Positions 7,580-17,243 are shown, numbered from the stretch's first letter. The stretch: DNA of 35,594 nucleotides from a candidate division Zixibacteria bacterium 4484_95 (GCA_002085375.1 NATP01000003.1:1-35594), one strand, 5' to 3'. Program-made: numbers and translations. Notes: generated from the sequence alone by a model not told the origin.

Positions 7580-8815
7580 ATGTGTAAGTCGTCTATCTTT
7601 TTTGTAGTTATGTTGGTTGGTGTTTTGATTATGTTTTGTTCTAAAAATTCTATCTATGCCGAGGAGGATTCTCCACGAGAACTTAACGCGGTTGAGAGCA
7701 AGCTTGTAAAAGCGGACAATAAGTTTGGATTTAACATATTTAAGGAAATAGTTAATGAGGACAAGGACTCGAATGTATTTATCTCGCCTTTGTCTATATC
7801 GATGGCTCTGGCAATGACCTACAACGGTGCCGATGGTAACACCAAACAGGCGATGGCCTCGACACTTGAACTGTCTGATCTATCCATTACGGGGATGAAT
7901 GAATCCTATCAAAGCATGATTGAGTTATTAATGAACCTTGATCCTCAGGTGATATTTCAGATAGCGAACTCTATATGGTATCGTCAGGAATACGATGTCG
8001 AACATGATTTTGTTGACCTGAACAGGACACATTTTAATGCTGAAATCAGGGCTTTGGATTTCAATAAGCCGAATTCTGTTAATATAATCAATAACTGGGT
8101 TGATAAAAACACCAACGGTAAAATTAAGGAGATCGTGCAGCCACCAATCGACCCACAAACCGTGATGTATTTAATTAACGCTATCTATTTCAAGGGCACC
8201 TGGACCTACGAATTTGATAAAAAAGATACCCGTGATGACAAGTTTAATTTAGTTAACGGTTCTCAAGTACCATGTAAAATGATGGTTCAGGAAAAGAGAT
8301 TTCGTTATTTTGAGAATGATGAGTTTCAGGCTATCGATCTGCCATATGGAGATAAAAAATTCAGTATGATAATTTTTTTACCTAAACCCAAGGTCGATGT
8401 AAATACCCTAATAAGTATGCTCGATTCAGAGGATTTTGATATCTGGCTTGGTCGTTTTTCAAAGCGGTCTGGAACATTATATTTACCCAAATTCAAAATT
8501 GAATATGGGCTATCTTTGAACAGAGCCTTGAGCGCTCTTGGTATGGGAATAGCCTTTACCGACAAAGCTGATTTTACAAAGATAAATAAAAGGGGCGGTT
8601 TATTCATCAGCGAGGTTAAGCATAAGACTTTTATTGAGGTCAATGAAGAGGGTACCGAAGCGGCTGCGGTTACCAGCGTGGGAATGATGAAAACCTCAGT
8701 GGGTCCAACCCCGTTCGTTATGCGTCTTGACCGGCCTTTTATATTGATGATTAGAGAGAACCATTCGAGGACAATCCTTTTTATGGGGAAAATAATGGAA
8801 CCAACCCTGGGTTGA
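7580..8815 (+). CDS. Secreted serpin (serine protease inhibitor)
   Basis: 411 residues. An N-terminal signal peptide with a hydrophobic core (5-20) and a probable cleavage after SIYA (residue 27) sends it out of the cytoplasm. The remainder is a full serpin domain: SPLSISMALAMTYNGADG, a MYLINAIYFKGTW strand, the hinge NEEGTEAAAVTS, and the C-terminal DRPFILMIRE...ILFMGKIMEP. The hinge has small residues at P15-P9, as in inhibitory serpins, so it should form the suicide complex. Counting from the hinge puts P1 near the MMKTSV segment, but the loop is about three residues longer than that of alpha-1-antitrypsin, so the exact bond is uncertain. AGGAGG at 7568-7573 supports the ATG. No protease target lies beside it, though an S9 peptidase is 5 kb away. 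Confidence 0.95.
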   Translation: MCKSSIFFVVMLVGVLIMFCSKNSIYAEEDSPRELNAVESKLVKADNKFGFNIFKEIVNEDKDSNVFISPLSISMALAMTYNGADGNTKQAMASTLELSDLSITGMNESYQSMIELLMNLDPQVIFQIANSIWYRQEYDVEHDFVDLNRTHFNAEIRALDFNKPNSVNIINNWVDKNTNGKIKEIVQPPIDPQTVMYLINAIYFKGTWTYEFDKKDTRDDKFNLVNGSQVPCKMMVQEKRFRYFENDEFQAIDLPYGDKKFSMIIFLPKPKVDVNTLISMLDSEDFDIWLGRFSKRSGTLYLPKFKIEYGLSLNRALSALGMGIAFTDKADFTKINKRGGLFISEVKHKTFIEVNEEGTEAAAVTSVGMMKTSVGPTPFVMRLDRPFILMIRENHSRTILFMGKIMEPTLG

Positions 8816-9125
8816 AAGTGATATGCAATTATCTTAAAAATTGAATTCAAAAGTAATATCGCGTTTTTGCAAAATGCAACAGAAGAGATTCGTATCCGAT
8901 TCGGGTGTTTCAACCAATGTTGTATTAATTCTACGGTATTTACAGATTACTTTTTATATTATAACAACAAGCTTCAGTAGGCAGAATCATCCATTCTAAC
9001 TACGAGGCTAGAAAGCCTCGCCCATTATCTGTAATTCACACAACCTTTGTTGATATGACACTGGCTTTTAAAGAACTTGTGACTAAAATCTGACTTTACG
9101 GATATCAAAAAACAAATATTAATAC
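8816..9125. other. Convergent gap with one GC-rich hairpin
   Basis: No gene is recognisable. The one structured element is CGAGGC-TAGAAA-GCCTCG (9003-9020), a perfect 6 bp stem between the serpin and the AGCS transporter. There is no T tract on either side, so it is not a standard terminator; it may be a REP-like element or a processing hairpin. Confidence 0.4.
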
Positions 9126-10514
9126 TCATTTTCTTTTATACGGCACCTGCGGTCGGGAGAAGTAATCATTAGTTATATTTTTTGTGATTTTAGAAAGGGC
9201 TAATATGGCAATGAGGTTGGGGATTGTCATCACGCCAAGTCCGATATCGCCGAATCCCCAGACCGCCTCCAGTTTGGCCACGGCTCCGATAAATAGCACA
9301 ATACAATAGATATACCTATAGGGCATCACCGCACCATTGCCAAAAAGATACTGCACCGACCGGTCTCCATAATATGACCAGCTTATCATGGTTGAGGTGG
9401 CAAACAACAGCACTCCCGCGGTTATAATATATCGTCCATAGCTGCCCAGAAATGCAAGGCCATGTTGGAAAGCGTAGGCTGTCATCGGTGAACCGTTGAG
9501 TGGTTGTCCATCGACGGTGACTGTCCAGGCACCAGTGATGATAATACATAAACCAGTAATTGTGCAGATTAATATAGTATCGATATATGGTCCCATCATT
9601 GCCACGGCGCCCTCGCGGACGGGTTCTTTAGTTTTGGCAGCTGAGTGGGCGATGGCGGCCGAACCAAGACCAGCCTCGTTGGAAAATAGCCCACGTTTAA
9701 CACCCCAGATAAGTGTATGCATAAAGAACGAACCGGCAAATCCGCCAACCATACCAGGGGGCGAGAAAGCATACTTGAAGATCAGGTCAAACGTAGCTGG
9801 AATCTTGTCGGCATGTATAAGAAGTATTGTAAGACCCCCAGCGACGTAAATTATAGTCATGGTTGGCGCCAGAATTCTTGTTACCTGGCCAATTCGCTTG
9901 ATGCCACCTATTATAACCATAGCCACCAGGGTTGAGAGGACCAGACCTGTAAACCATGTAGGGATGGTAAAATCGGAGCGAAGCTGGTCGGCCACGGTAA
10001 AGGCCTGGATTGAGTTACCTATGCCAAATGAGCATACAGCCGCTCCTGCAGCAAAAATAACCGCCAGAGGTTTCCAGCCCAAACCTTTTTCAATGTAATA
10101 CATTGGTCCACCCGAGGCTGAACCATCAGGGTTTATCCTGCGATATTTCATCGATAAAGTGCATTCAGTGAATTTCAATGAGGTGCCGAATATACCAGTA
10201 ACCCACATCCAGAACAATACACCGGGACCACCATAGTGAATCGCAGTAGCCACCCCAGCGATATTGCCGATTCCAATTGTTGCAGACAGGGCGGTGGAGA
10301 GCGCCTGGAAATGGGTGATATCACCCGCATCAGCAGGGTTGTCGTATAGGCCACGAGTGACATCAATTGCATGCTTGAGGCGCCTTATCTGAACCCAGCC
10401 CATACGAAACGTGATGAATATCCCCGTACCCACCAACAGTATAACCATAAGGGGCATTTGCGAGGGGAAATTCCAGACGATCTCAGCTAGGCTATCTATT
10501 AATGATTTAATCAT
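9126..10514 (-). CDS. Sodium:alanine/glycine symporter (AGCS family)
   Basis: A 462-residue polytopic inner-membrane protein that imports alanine or glycine with Na+. Family signatures are present: FQALSTALSATIGIGNIAGVATAI (about 69-92, the substrate and Na+ site region), GGPMYYIEKGLG (135-146) and KRGLFSNEAGLGSAAIAHSAAKT. The length is typical. A GGAGG site lies 8-9 bp before the ATG. It is apparently a single-gene unit: the next gene on this strand upstream (DUF6544-like) ends 262 bp away, and no amino acid catabolic gene is adjacent. The exact substrate cannot be read from sequence. Confidence 0.93.
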   Translation of the reverse strand: MIKSLIDSLAEIVWNFPSQMPLMVILLVGTGIFITFRMGWVQIRRLKHAIDVTRGLYDNPADAGDITHFQALSTALSATIGIGNIAGVATAIHYGGPGVLFWMWVTGIFGTSLKFTECTLSMKYRRINPDGSASGGPMYYIEKGLGWKPLAVIFAAGAAVCSFGIGNSIQAFTVADQLRSDFTIPTWFTGLVLSTLVAMVIIGGIKRIGQVTRILAPTMTIIYVAGGLTILLIHADKIPATFDLIFKYAFSPPGMVGGFAGSFFMHTLIWGVKRGLFSNEAGLGSAAIAHSAAKTKEPVREGAVAMMGPYIDTILICTITGLCIIITGAWTVTVDGQPLNGSPMTAYAFQHGLAFLGSYGRYIITAGVLLFATSTMISWSYYGDRSVQYLFGNGAVMPYRYIYCIVLFIGAVAKLEAVWGFGDIGLGVMTIPNLIAILALSKITKNITNDYFSRPQVPYKRK

Positions 10515-10776
10515 CTCTATAAGACCTCCGGGGAACTAATGATTATCGTTCCTACAATAATTCCCATGAACACTTTTTTATTCTATTAAATATAGAAATT
10601 TATGGCAATAGAAATGTCAGGAACATAGGAAATTAAGTATGGTTATCGTGTAGTGAGTCAATGACATTGGGATAATTTTAGAATACAATACAAAGGATTA
10701 TTTTAAATTCATCATTACCCACCAGCTGAGTGGATTACATTTATCGCCTGTAAAATGACGTGCTAGCCCCTTGAAT

Positions 10777-11901
10777 TCAATCTGTTATTCTATTATACTC
10801 TACTTTCGTAATCTCCAGCTCATACCACGTAAAATCTCCCTCTTTTAATTTCCATGTAACCGTTGACCTGGTGGGAATCCTTACACCTTCGAATTCCCTA
10901 TAACTGGTTTCGTCTATGGTTATAACCCAGGTCTCTAAGGTTGGGCCTGCCTTCCGGTTGTAATAACGCTGGGCTTCAAAACTTATAACATCACCGTCTG
11001 CATTAAATTTGAATATACCAGATGCTGTTATCCCGCCATAGCTCATGGTTGCCTTGGCAGTAATAGAATCTATTTCTTGCCAGGTGATATAATTACTCAA
11101 TGCAGCCGAGGGGAACCAAACGATCTCAGCTATATATCTTAACAAGGAACCTTGGTCTGTTTCTTTTCCCCTGGCATTAGCAACAGGGAAGAGCGAAAGC
11201 AGTTTAATAAGCATGTTCCCTTTGCCATCTTGATATTTGTCTCTTCCGATAAGGTGCACAAATGGTGCGACCTTAACATCGGCGACCCATATAAAGCTGG
11301 GTTTCTCAACGGTGAAGTATTGTTTAGCATCTACGGGCATCCAGTGGCCATCAAGTTTGGTTTTCATTTTGCCTTTCTGTTTCAGTATAACAGTTCGAAC
11401 GATTTCTTTACCGATGATGTTGGATCGCTCAAACCATTTCTTCACGACTGGCGGAAGTTTTGCAATATCAACTGCGGTTAACACTTTTTTCTCTTGGCTG
11501 GTGTTTAGCAATAATGAATGAAGTTCGCTGTTTACCATTTTATTAAAGTTCCATGTTCCATAGGATAGAAAGCAGGTTAGAAGTATAATAATATTAACAA
11601 AGCTTCCAAATCTGGCATCTTGCCAGTAAATGATAATGAGGGTTTGAGAAAAAATAATTGCAACAGCAGCAATCATCCACCACCATTCTTTTCTTACCAA
11701 ATACATAGCAACAGAAGAAATGAAAAGTAAACCACCGATCAGCCAAAATAATCCCACCGTTTTAGATAACATGCCCGATAAAGGAATAAGTGTTTTTCCT
11801 GTTAGTTGTTTTATTTGAGCCAACTGCCATTCTTTCACAAAACCCAGCAGGTGGATTAATCCATGAACGAAGATGATAAATGCGAGCATTAATCTGAACA
11901 T
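10777..11901 (-). CDS. Membrane protein with C-terminal DUF6544/DUF6920-like domain
   Basis: 374 residues. About four hydrophobic segments fill the N-terminal third (about 1-22, 42-66, 70-92, 98-118). A soluble domain follows, beginning near LPPVVKKWFERSN and continuing through GHWMPVDAKQYFTVEKPSFIW, RYIAEIVWFPSAAL, MSYGGITASGIFKFNADGD and FEAQRYY. This matches my memory of DUF6544 (also named DUF6920), whose biochemical role is unknown; it probably folds as a lipid- or hydrophobe-binding beta shell (inference). AAGGAGGG precedes the ATG. The methyltransferase gene is 82 bp upstream on the same strand. Confidence 0.8.
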   Translation of the reverse strand: MFRLMLAFIIFVHGLIHLLGFVKEWQLAQIKQLTGKTLIPLSGMLSKTVGLFWLIGGLLFISSVAMYLVRKEWWWMIAAVAIIFSQTLIIIYWQDARFGSFVNIIILLTCFLSYGTWNFNKMVNSELHSLLLNTSQEKKVLTAVDIAKLPPVVKKWFERSNIIGKEIVRTVILKQKGKMKTKLDGHWMPVDAKQYFTVEKPSFIWVADVKVAPFVHLIGRDKYQDGKGNMLIKLLSLFPVANARGKETDQGSLLRYIAEIVWFPSAALSNYITWQEIDSITAKATMSYGGITASGIFKFNADGDVISFEAQRYYNRKAGPTLETWVITIDETSYREFEGVRIPTRSTVTWKLKEGDFTWYELEITKVEYNRITD

Positions 11902-11983
11902 GATTTATTTCCCTCCTTTTTCGCTTTTTTATTTCCGCATATGCTATGATAGGCAATGTTTCTATCGTGACAACGTATTTTTA

Positions 11984-12853
11984 TCATGCGGTTTTCCAGG
12001 CCGTCACTTCAATACTTGGTGATAGCGTTGGGTAAAAAATCCTAATCATAATAAAAAATGGTAAAAGGAGAGCATCCACTAATTTTGTATATTTACTTCC
12101 TAAGACACCGTGTTCTTTTGAATTTGACTCGAGAAATCGCAGGAGGCTATTAATCTCGAGAGTCAAACTATCCCAGACGGGGATTCTTGTTTTTATTTTC
12201 CTGAATCCCGCTGTTTTCAACATTATACTTATAGACTGGGGAGAAAAAAACCTTATATGAGTTGGATCCTCTAAATTCCACCATTTATCCTTAAAAACAG
12301 TCAATCCTTTTGAAAGGCTATTTGGTGTGAGAAAATATAAAAAACCTTCCTTCTTGAGAGCATCATGACATTTCTTAAAAACCTCTACGGGGTTTTCAAG
12401 GTGCTCTATCACATGAATACCATATATCGAATCGAATTCATTTGTTGGTAATTGGCTATTCTCGATTTTCTCCCAATATAACGTGGCAGATTTTTCTAAC
12501 GATTCGTCTATATGAACCCTTAGATTATCAGCATCAACTCCAGAAACTTTATATCCTTTTTTAAGAAACTTTGTTAATATTTTTCCGCTTCCAAAGCCAA
12601 TCTCTAATAAATTCAACTGTATATTTTTAGGAAGTAGTCTATCAAGTCTTCTAATTGTTAGAAGGGCTCTTATTTTGTCAAAAAATTCACTACCTCCCCA
12701 AGCGTGCTCTCGTGCCCGGGCTTTACAGCGTTCAAGTTCACGCATGACATGAAAACACCGAGGACACTTTAACAGAGTGCAATTTGAACTTATATTCCAT
12801 TCTAACATGAGATGACCACATGCCTCACATTTCTCTTGCTTATTAAATTGCAT
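11984..12853 (-). CDS. Class I SAM-dependent methyltransferase with N-terminal zinc ribbon
   Basis: 289 residues. A zinc ribbon (CxxC at 9-12, CxxC at 30-33) is followed by a class I methyltransferase domain: motif I LLEIGFGSGK (about 71-80), an acidic motif II region VSGVDADN, and SIYGIHVIEHLENP with the family's characteristic IEHL. The C-terminal part, with FKDKWWNLEDPTHIRFFSPQS, is typical of methyltransferases of sugar, lipid or O-antigen pathways (Methyltransf_23-like), as is the hydrophobic stretch near the end (LLLPFFIMIRIFY). The substrate is unknown, with no polysaccharide genes adjacent. AGGAGA supports the ATG. Confidence 0.87.
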   Translation of the reverse strand: MQFNKQEKCEACGHLMLEWNISSNCTLLKCPRCFHVMRELERCKARAREHAWGGSEFFDKIRALLTIRRLDRLLPKNIQLNLLEIGFGSGKILTKFLKKGYKVSGVDADNLRVHIDESLEKSATLYWEKIENSQLPTNEFDSIYGIHVIEHLENPVEVFKKCHDALKKEGFLYFLTPNSLSKGLTVFKDKWWNLEDPTHIRFFSPQSISIMLKTAGFRKIKTRIPVWDSLTLEINSLLRFLESNSKEHGVLGSKYTKLVDALLLPFFIMIRIFYPTLSPSIEVTAWKTA

Positions 12854-12987
12854 AGGATTCTCCTAATTATAAGATTTGAAGTATTTCGTTTTGAAATGAA
12901 ACATAAGATTTCGAGGCTAAAAGAAGTTATGAACAGAAAGCGGAAGATTTGGAGGTAATGATTAAATCTCTTTTCTTTTAGTCTCTG

Positions 12988-13158
12988 TCATCTGATTTTG
13001 GTGGCTTTTTTAAGCATCAACAGATGATTTCTTTTTTTCCCCAACTTAAAAAACCTTTCATCGATCTCATCGCTCAAATCATATAAGCTTTTTATTGTCC
13101 GCCTCTTAAAAAATTCAGATGGATGAGGGTTATGGTGCGATATCCAACCGATAAATAG
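12988..13158 (-). pseudogene. Possible fragment of a decayed gene
   Basis: On the minus strand an open frame of 56 codons with no start codon runs between stops and ends in TGA at 12988-12990. It reads WISHHNPHPSEFFKRRTIKS, then LYDLSDEIDERFFKLG and a lysine-rich end. The composition looks coding, and an adjacent frame upstream (…LLEMVYCQGHNYLSV) also looks coding, suggesting a frameshift. I do not recognise the family. It sits in the 369 bp gap upstream of the CMD gene, where nothing else is evident. Confidence 0.3.
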
Positions 13159-13222
13159 TTATGACCTTGGCAATATACCATTTCAAGTAAGGTTTGAATA
13201 TTTTCACCATTATCTTGATTTA

Positions 13223-13564
13223 TCACTTCTCCAATTCTTCTAAAAATTCCACCGCCCGTCTCATGTGTGGTATCATAATCGAACCACCGACAATCAAAGC
13301 TACGCTGAATACATCGAAGAATTCATCCTTTGTCAATCCATTTTCATGACATTTAATTATGTGGTATCTGATACAATCATCACACCTGAGAACCATCGAG
13401 GTTGCCAACCCGAGCATTTCTTTGGTCTTTTTGGGTAGTACTCCATCCTTATAGGTTAGGGTATCAACCGCATAAAACCTCTTGATGGCTTTGTTATCCG
13501 TTTGCAGGATCTTTTTATTCATCCGATCCCGGTAGCTGTTGAATTCATTTACTAATTTTCCCAT
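13223..13564 (-). CDS. Carboxymuconolactone decarboxylase / AhpD-like protein
   Basis: About 113 residues, one CMD domain. The AhpD-type redox motif is intact as CDDCIRYHIIKC (CxxC followed by His three residues later), so it probably acts as a thiol peroxidase partner or reductase rather than a true decarboxylase. The longest frame starts at GTG 13576, but GTGAGGAAC places a ribosome site properly for the internal ATG at 13562-13564, which I prefer. It lies 64 bp downstream of the S9 peptidase on the same strand and may be co-transcribed. No peroxiredoxin gene is nearby. Confidence 0.88.
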   Translation of the reverse strand: MGKLVNEFNSYRDRMNKKILQTDNKAIKRFYAVDTLTYKDGVLPKKTKEMLGLATSMVLRCDDCIRYHIIKCHENGLTKDEFFDVFSVALIVGGSIMIPHMRRAVEFLEELEK

Positions 13565-13628
13565 ATTGTTCCTCACAATTTTTTTAATCAGTGGTTCAGT
13601 CTTTCAATTGCTTAGGTATAAAAAAATG

Positions 13629-15674
13629 CTAATCCTGCTTGAGATACTTCTCCAGCCAGTCAAGTTGGACCTGGTAAAAATATCTTATGTTATGAAGTTT
13701 CCGTATGAAATGTCCCTCATCGGGGAAATATAAAAGCTGTGAGGGGACTCCCCTTGTCTGAAGGGCGGTGAACATCATCAACCCCTGACTGACATCAACG
13801 CGGTAATCATTCTGCCCGTGTATTACCAAAGTAGGGGTCTTGAAATTCTTGACGTATTCAGATGGCGAAGCTTGGCGGTATGTTTTTTCGTTCCGCCAAG
13901 GCGGACCACCAAACTCCCAGTTAGGAAACCAGAGCTCATCAGTCGAATAATATTCGCTTATCTGGTCAAACACACCTTCTACGCTGATAAGGCAAGCAAA
14001 CCTATCGGTATGTCCGCATATCCAGTTGACCATGAAACCACCATATGAGCGTCCCAATGCTGCCATCTTGGTTGAATCGATGAAATTGTACTTATCAATA
14101 AGGTAATCTAAGCCCAGCATCAAATCCTGGTATGGTTTTCCTCCCCAGTCTCCAGTTACAGCGTCGGTGAAAGCCCGGCCATAGCCTTTACTGCCATGGG
14201 GGTCGATCTGAACGACGATATATCCCTGAGCGGCCACAAGCTGTGTATTCCAGCCGTAGTAATTGAAATCACTCAACCAGCACCACTGTGGACCGCCATG
14301 AATTAACAAAACCAGTGGATATTTTTTGAGAGAATCGAAATCAGGAGGCAATGTTAGTAGACCATGAATGCTGTCGTCAGCGGCACCTGTAAACCAGAAA
14401 TCCTCGGCTGCTGATAGTGTTAGTTGTGAAAACAGGCTATCGCTAAAGAACGTAAGCCTTTTCTGTTTGTTGTTTTTATTATTATATTTATAAATTTCAT
14501 AGGGCTGGATTGAGGTGGATTTCAAATAATACAGATAATTGCCATCGTTTGATATAACTATATTCCAGCAAACAGCATCGTCAACTAATGTTTTAATTTT
14601 GCCATTTTTAATCGATAACCTGTAAATTTTACTTTTCCCTCTATCGATTGCCGTAAAATAGATATATTTTGAATATGGTCCCCATATATATTGCCCTACC
14701 GACCTATCGAAATTTTTTGTAAGGTTGACGGTAGTATATTTGGCCCTATCGTAAAGCATCAGGTTTTGTTGGTCGGATTCGAACCCGGCCTGTGCCGTTG
14801 ACTTATAAGCGATATATCTGCTATCCGGTGAATATTTTGGGTCCGTATCATTTCCGGGATTAGTGGTTATTCTTGATAAGTGCCCTTTCGGTAGGGAAAT
14901 AGTAAATATATCATTATTGGTGCTGATGGCGATAACTGAATCGGTGTTCATTGTAAAACAGACCTCGCTGCCGTCGGTTGAAAAGCAATATTCCTGACCC
15001 CCTGCTAAGGCAATTGGAGGAACATCGTTATCAAACGGTGTAATGTCGGAAAGCTTTCCGGTCTGGCTATCGCAAATAAAAAGGTGATTTCTTTTACCGT
15101 TTTCCCAGCTTTGATAAAGACGAAACATAAGGTTATCGTAAAGCTTGGCTTTTATATTTGAACTCTCTATTTTCTGGGTGCGGTTTTTATTGCATTCATC
15201 ATCGGGGCAGTCGGGAAAAACCGACGATTTAAACAGTATCATTTTGTTATCATGCGACCACACCGGAGAGCTTGCCCCGGTTGAGATATCCGTAAGCCGA
15301 ACAGCCTCACCGCCATTAACTGAAATTAACCATATCTGAGCGGTGCTTTCACCGGTTTTTTCATCTGGTCGCTTGGAAATAAAGGCTATGGTTTTACTAT
15401 CATGTGACCAGGCTGGTTGTGTATCATATTCACCGTTGGTAAATCTCCGGGGCATACCGCCCTTAGTTGATATCATCCAGAGACTTGTGCGGGAACTGTT
15501 GTTATCTAAATCGTTCTCAGTAAGTTCAAATATAATCTTTTTGCCATTTGGTGAAAGAGCGATATTACCAATTTCTTTATACCTGTAAAGATCATCAAAT
15601 GAGATATTTCTTTGTGATGAAACCAGTGCTGGAAATGCGAAAAATGATAAACAAATTAACAATAATTTCTTCAT
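13629..15674 (-). CDS. Secreted S9-family prolyl oligopeptidase (acylaminoacyl/dipeptidyl peptidase type)
   Basis: 681 residues. A signal peptide (MKKLLLICLSFFAFPALVSS, cleaved near residue 20) is followed by a WD40/TolB-like beta propeller (about 25-420) with repeated 'SPDGK/WSHDSK...I.F.S' blades, then an alpha/beta hydrolase domain. The catalytic triad is visible: Ser543 in GRSYGGF, Asp623 in GQNDYRVD and His655 in DEGHF. HGGPQWCW marks the oxyanion region. It likely degrades oligopeptides in the periplasm or outside the cell. GAGG precedes the ATG. Divergent from the YchF-like gene across 219 bp. Confidence 0.94.
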   Translation of the reverse strand: MKKLLLICLSFFAFPALVSSQRNISFDDLYRYKEIGNIALSPNGKKIIFELTENDLDNNSSRTSLWMISTKGGMPRRFTNGEYDTQPAWSHDSKTIAFISKRPDEKTGESTAQIWLISVNGGEAVRLTDISTGASSPVWSHDNKMILFKSSVFPDCPDDECNKNRTQKIESSNIKAKLYDNLMFRLYQSWENGKRNHLFICDSQTGKLSDITPFDNDVPPIALAGGQEYCFSTDGSEVCFTMNTDSVIAISTNNDIFTISLPKGHLSRITTNPGNDTDPKYSPDSRYIAYKSTAQAGFESDQQNLMLYDRAKYTTVNLTKNFDRSVGQYIWGPYSKYIYFTAIDRGKSKIYRLSIKNGKIKTLVDDAVCWNIVISNDGNYLYYLKSTSIQPYEIYKYNNKNNKQKRLTFFSDSLFSQLTLSAAEDFWFTGAADDSIHGLLTLPPDFDSLKKYPLVLLIHGGPQWCWLSDFNYYGWNTQLVAAQGYIVVQIDPHGSKGYGRAFTDAVTGDWGGKPYQDLMLGLDYLIDKYNFIDSTKMAALGRSYGGFMVNWICGHTDRFACLISVEGVFDQISEYYSTDELWFPNWEFGGPPWRNEKTYRQASPSEYVKNFKTPTLVIHGQNDYRVDVSQGLMMFTALQTRGVPSQLLYFPDEGHFIRKLHNIRYFYQVQLDWLEKYLKQD

Positions 15675-15893
15675 CGTTTAACCTCGCTCGGGTTTTTCAT
15701 TTACAGGATTATAAGCCTAACCTTATGTTATTTCAAATGTAAAATATGAAAATTGTTATTCAGATAAATCAAATCTTAAAAATTATGTTTACTATTTTCG
15801 TTGTTAATATTATTTTGGTTGTGTTGAGTTGCTAACGATATGTTAGATAAATGGTCATTGTAGACAGATTAAGTTTTATTTAAGTCGGTAATC

Positions 15894-17003
15894 TTGTTAC
15901 AGATTGGCATAATAGGTCTGGGGCAATCAGGTAAGACCACTGTATTCAACGCTCTTTGTTTTGCCAATGCCAAAGTGGGCGATTTTTCATCTTCAAAAAC
16001 ACCCAATATTGCCGTAATTAAGGTACCAGATAAACGCTTAGACCGCTTGGCGGAAATATTTGCCTCGGGTAAAGTAACCTATCCTGAAATCGAGTTTATC
16101 GATATAGCCGGGATGTCATCCAGCAGACATGGTATCTCCGGGGCATCATCGGATAAATTTTTTAAGGAGGCCTCCTACGTACATGCTATTCGTATGGCGC
16201 AGGCGCTACTTATTGTGGTGCGTTGTTTTGAGGATGATAATATACCCCATCCTCTAGGTTCGGTTGACCCAGCTCGAGACATCATCGAACTTGAGTCAGA
16301 ACTCATTATCTTGGATTTAATACAGATAGAGAAACGAATGGAGAAGTTAAAACATTTGCTCAAGGTTAGACCATCCTCCGAGTATAAAAGCGAGATGGTT
16401 TTGATGGAGCGGATGAAGGCTCATCTTGAGGAGGAAAAACCACTCCGTGAACTTGAGTTCTCCAAGGAGACCAAGAATTTCCTTGCCGGTTTTGGTTTTT
16501 TAAGCATAAAAAAAGCGCTTTATCTTTTAAATTTGGGCGAAAAACAGATTGCCCAAGCTGACCAACTTGAAAAAAGATATTTTCCCCAGATTTCTGATAA
16601 TATGGCCATAGCCTCACTTTGTGGGAAAATCGAAATGGAGATAGCCGCTTTTGATGAAAGCGAGCGTGGAGAATTTATTAAGGAGCTCGGTATTGACCAG
16701 CAGGCTTCTGTTAAGGTTATAAAGAAATCGTTTGAACTTCTGGGGCTTATAAGTTTTTTAACGGGTAACGAAAAGGAGGTTCATGCCTGGGCAATACCGA
16801 AAGGATTAACCGCACTTGAGGCCGCTGGTGAAGTCCACTCTGATATACAACGAGGTTTTATCAGGGCTGAGGTAATTGATTTTGAACAGCTTGATGCTGC
16901 CGGTGACTGGGCAACAGCTAAAAAACAGGGCAATGTTCGCCTTGAGGGCAAAGATTATATTGTTCGTGATGGTGATGTGATTTTATATCGATTTAATGTT
17001 TAG
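15894..17003 (+). CDS. YchF/Obg-like GTPase (diverged) with C-terminal TGS domain
   Basis: 369 residues, the usual YchF length. Domain order fits YchF: G domain with P-loop GLGQSGKTT (about 8-16), PNIAVIKVPDKRLDRLAEIF, G3 FIDIAGM, VVRCFEDDNI, a helical insertion, a G4-like LNLGE (NxxE rather than NKxD, as in ATP-preferring YchF), then the TGS domain with HAWAIPKGLTALEAAGEVHSD, GFIRAEVI and a final VRDGDVILYRFNV. The P-loop GQSGKTT departs from the usual GLPNVGKST, so this is probably a paralogous branch. YchF binds ribosomes and hydrolyses ATP in translation or stress control. The start is TTG, with a stop just upstream and no clear ribosome site. Confidence 0.88.
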   Translation: MLQIGIIGLGQSGKTTVFNALCFANAKVGDFSSSKTPNIAVIKVPDKRLDRLAEIFASGKVTYPEIEFIDIAGMSSSRHGISGASSDKFFKEASYVHAIRMAQALLIVVRCFEDDNIPHPLGSVDPARDIIELESELIILDLIQIEKRMEKLKHLLKVRPSSEYKSEMVLMERMKAHLEEEKPLRELEFSKETKNFLAGFGFLSIKKALYLLNLGEKQIAQADQLEKRYFPQISDNMAIASLCGKIEMEIAAFDESERGEFIKELGIDQQASVKVIKKSFELLGLISFLTGNEKEVHAWAIPKGLTALEAAGEVHSDIQRGFIRAEVIDFEQLDAAGDWATAKKQGNVRLEGKDYIVRDGDVILYRFNV

Positions 17004-17179
17004 GTTTTGCAACTTTTACTTTTAATATCTTAAGTTCTCCGATAATGTTCTGATCCATGTGAACCATATTGATGAAATTTCATTTTTGATGAGTAACGAT
17101 TATTTTTCTTTACATTGATTGCTTTCAGTCGGGAGAAAACCATTTAAGCAATAGATTTTTAGTAAGCCCTGGTAATCTG

Positions 17180-17195
17180 GGTAGTTTTTACTACC
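17180..17195. repeat. Inverted repeat upstream of the transketolase promoter
   Basis: GGTAGT (17180-17185), TTTT, ACTACC (17190-17195): a perfect 6 bp inverted repeat 20 bp before the predicted -35. It may be an operator or a small hairpin; no T tract follows. Confidence 0.3.
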
Positions 17196-17215
17196 TTGCT
17201 TGTGAAAAATGGTGC

Positions 17216-17243
17216 TTGACTATAAGTTTAAATTTTATATTAT
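17216..17243 (+). promoter_or_regulatory. Predicted promoter of the transketolase gene
   Basis: TTGACT (17216-17221), 16 bp spacer, TATTAT (17238-17243). It gives a ~35 nt leader containing the GGAGG ribosome site before the ATG at 17285. Confidence 0.5.

Noticed and set aside
9003-9020. GC-rich hairpin considered as the serpin terminator
   Set aside because: No T tract follows on either strand, so I list it only as a hairpin.
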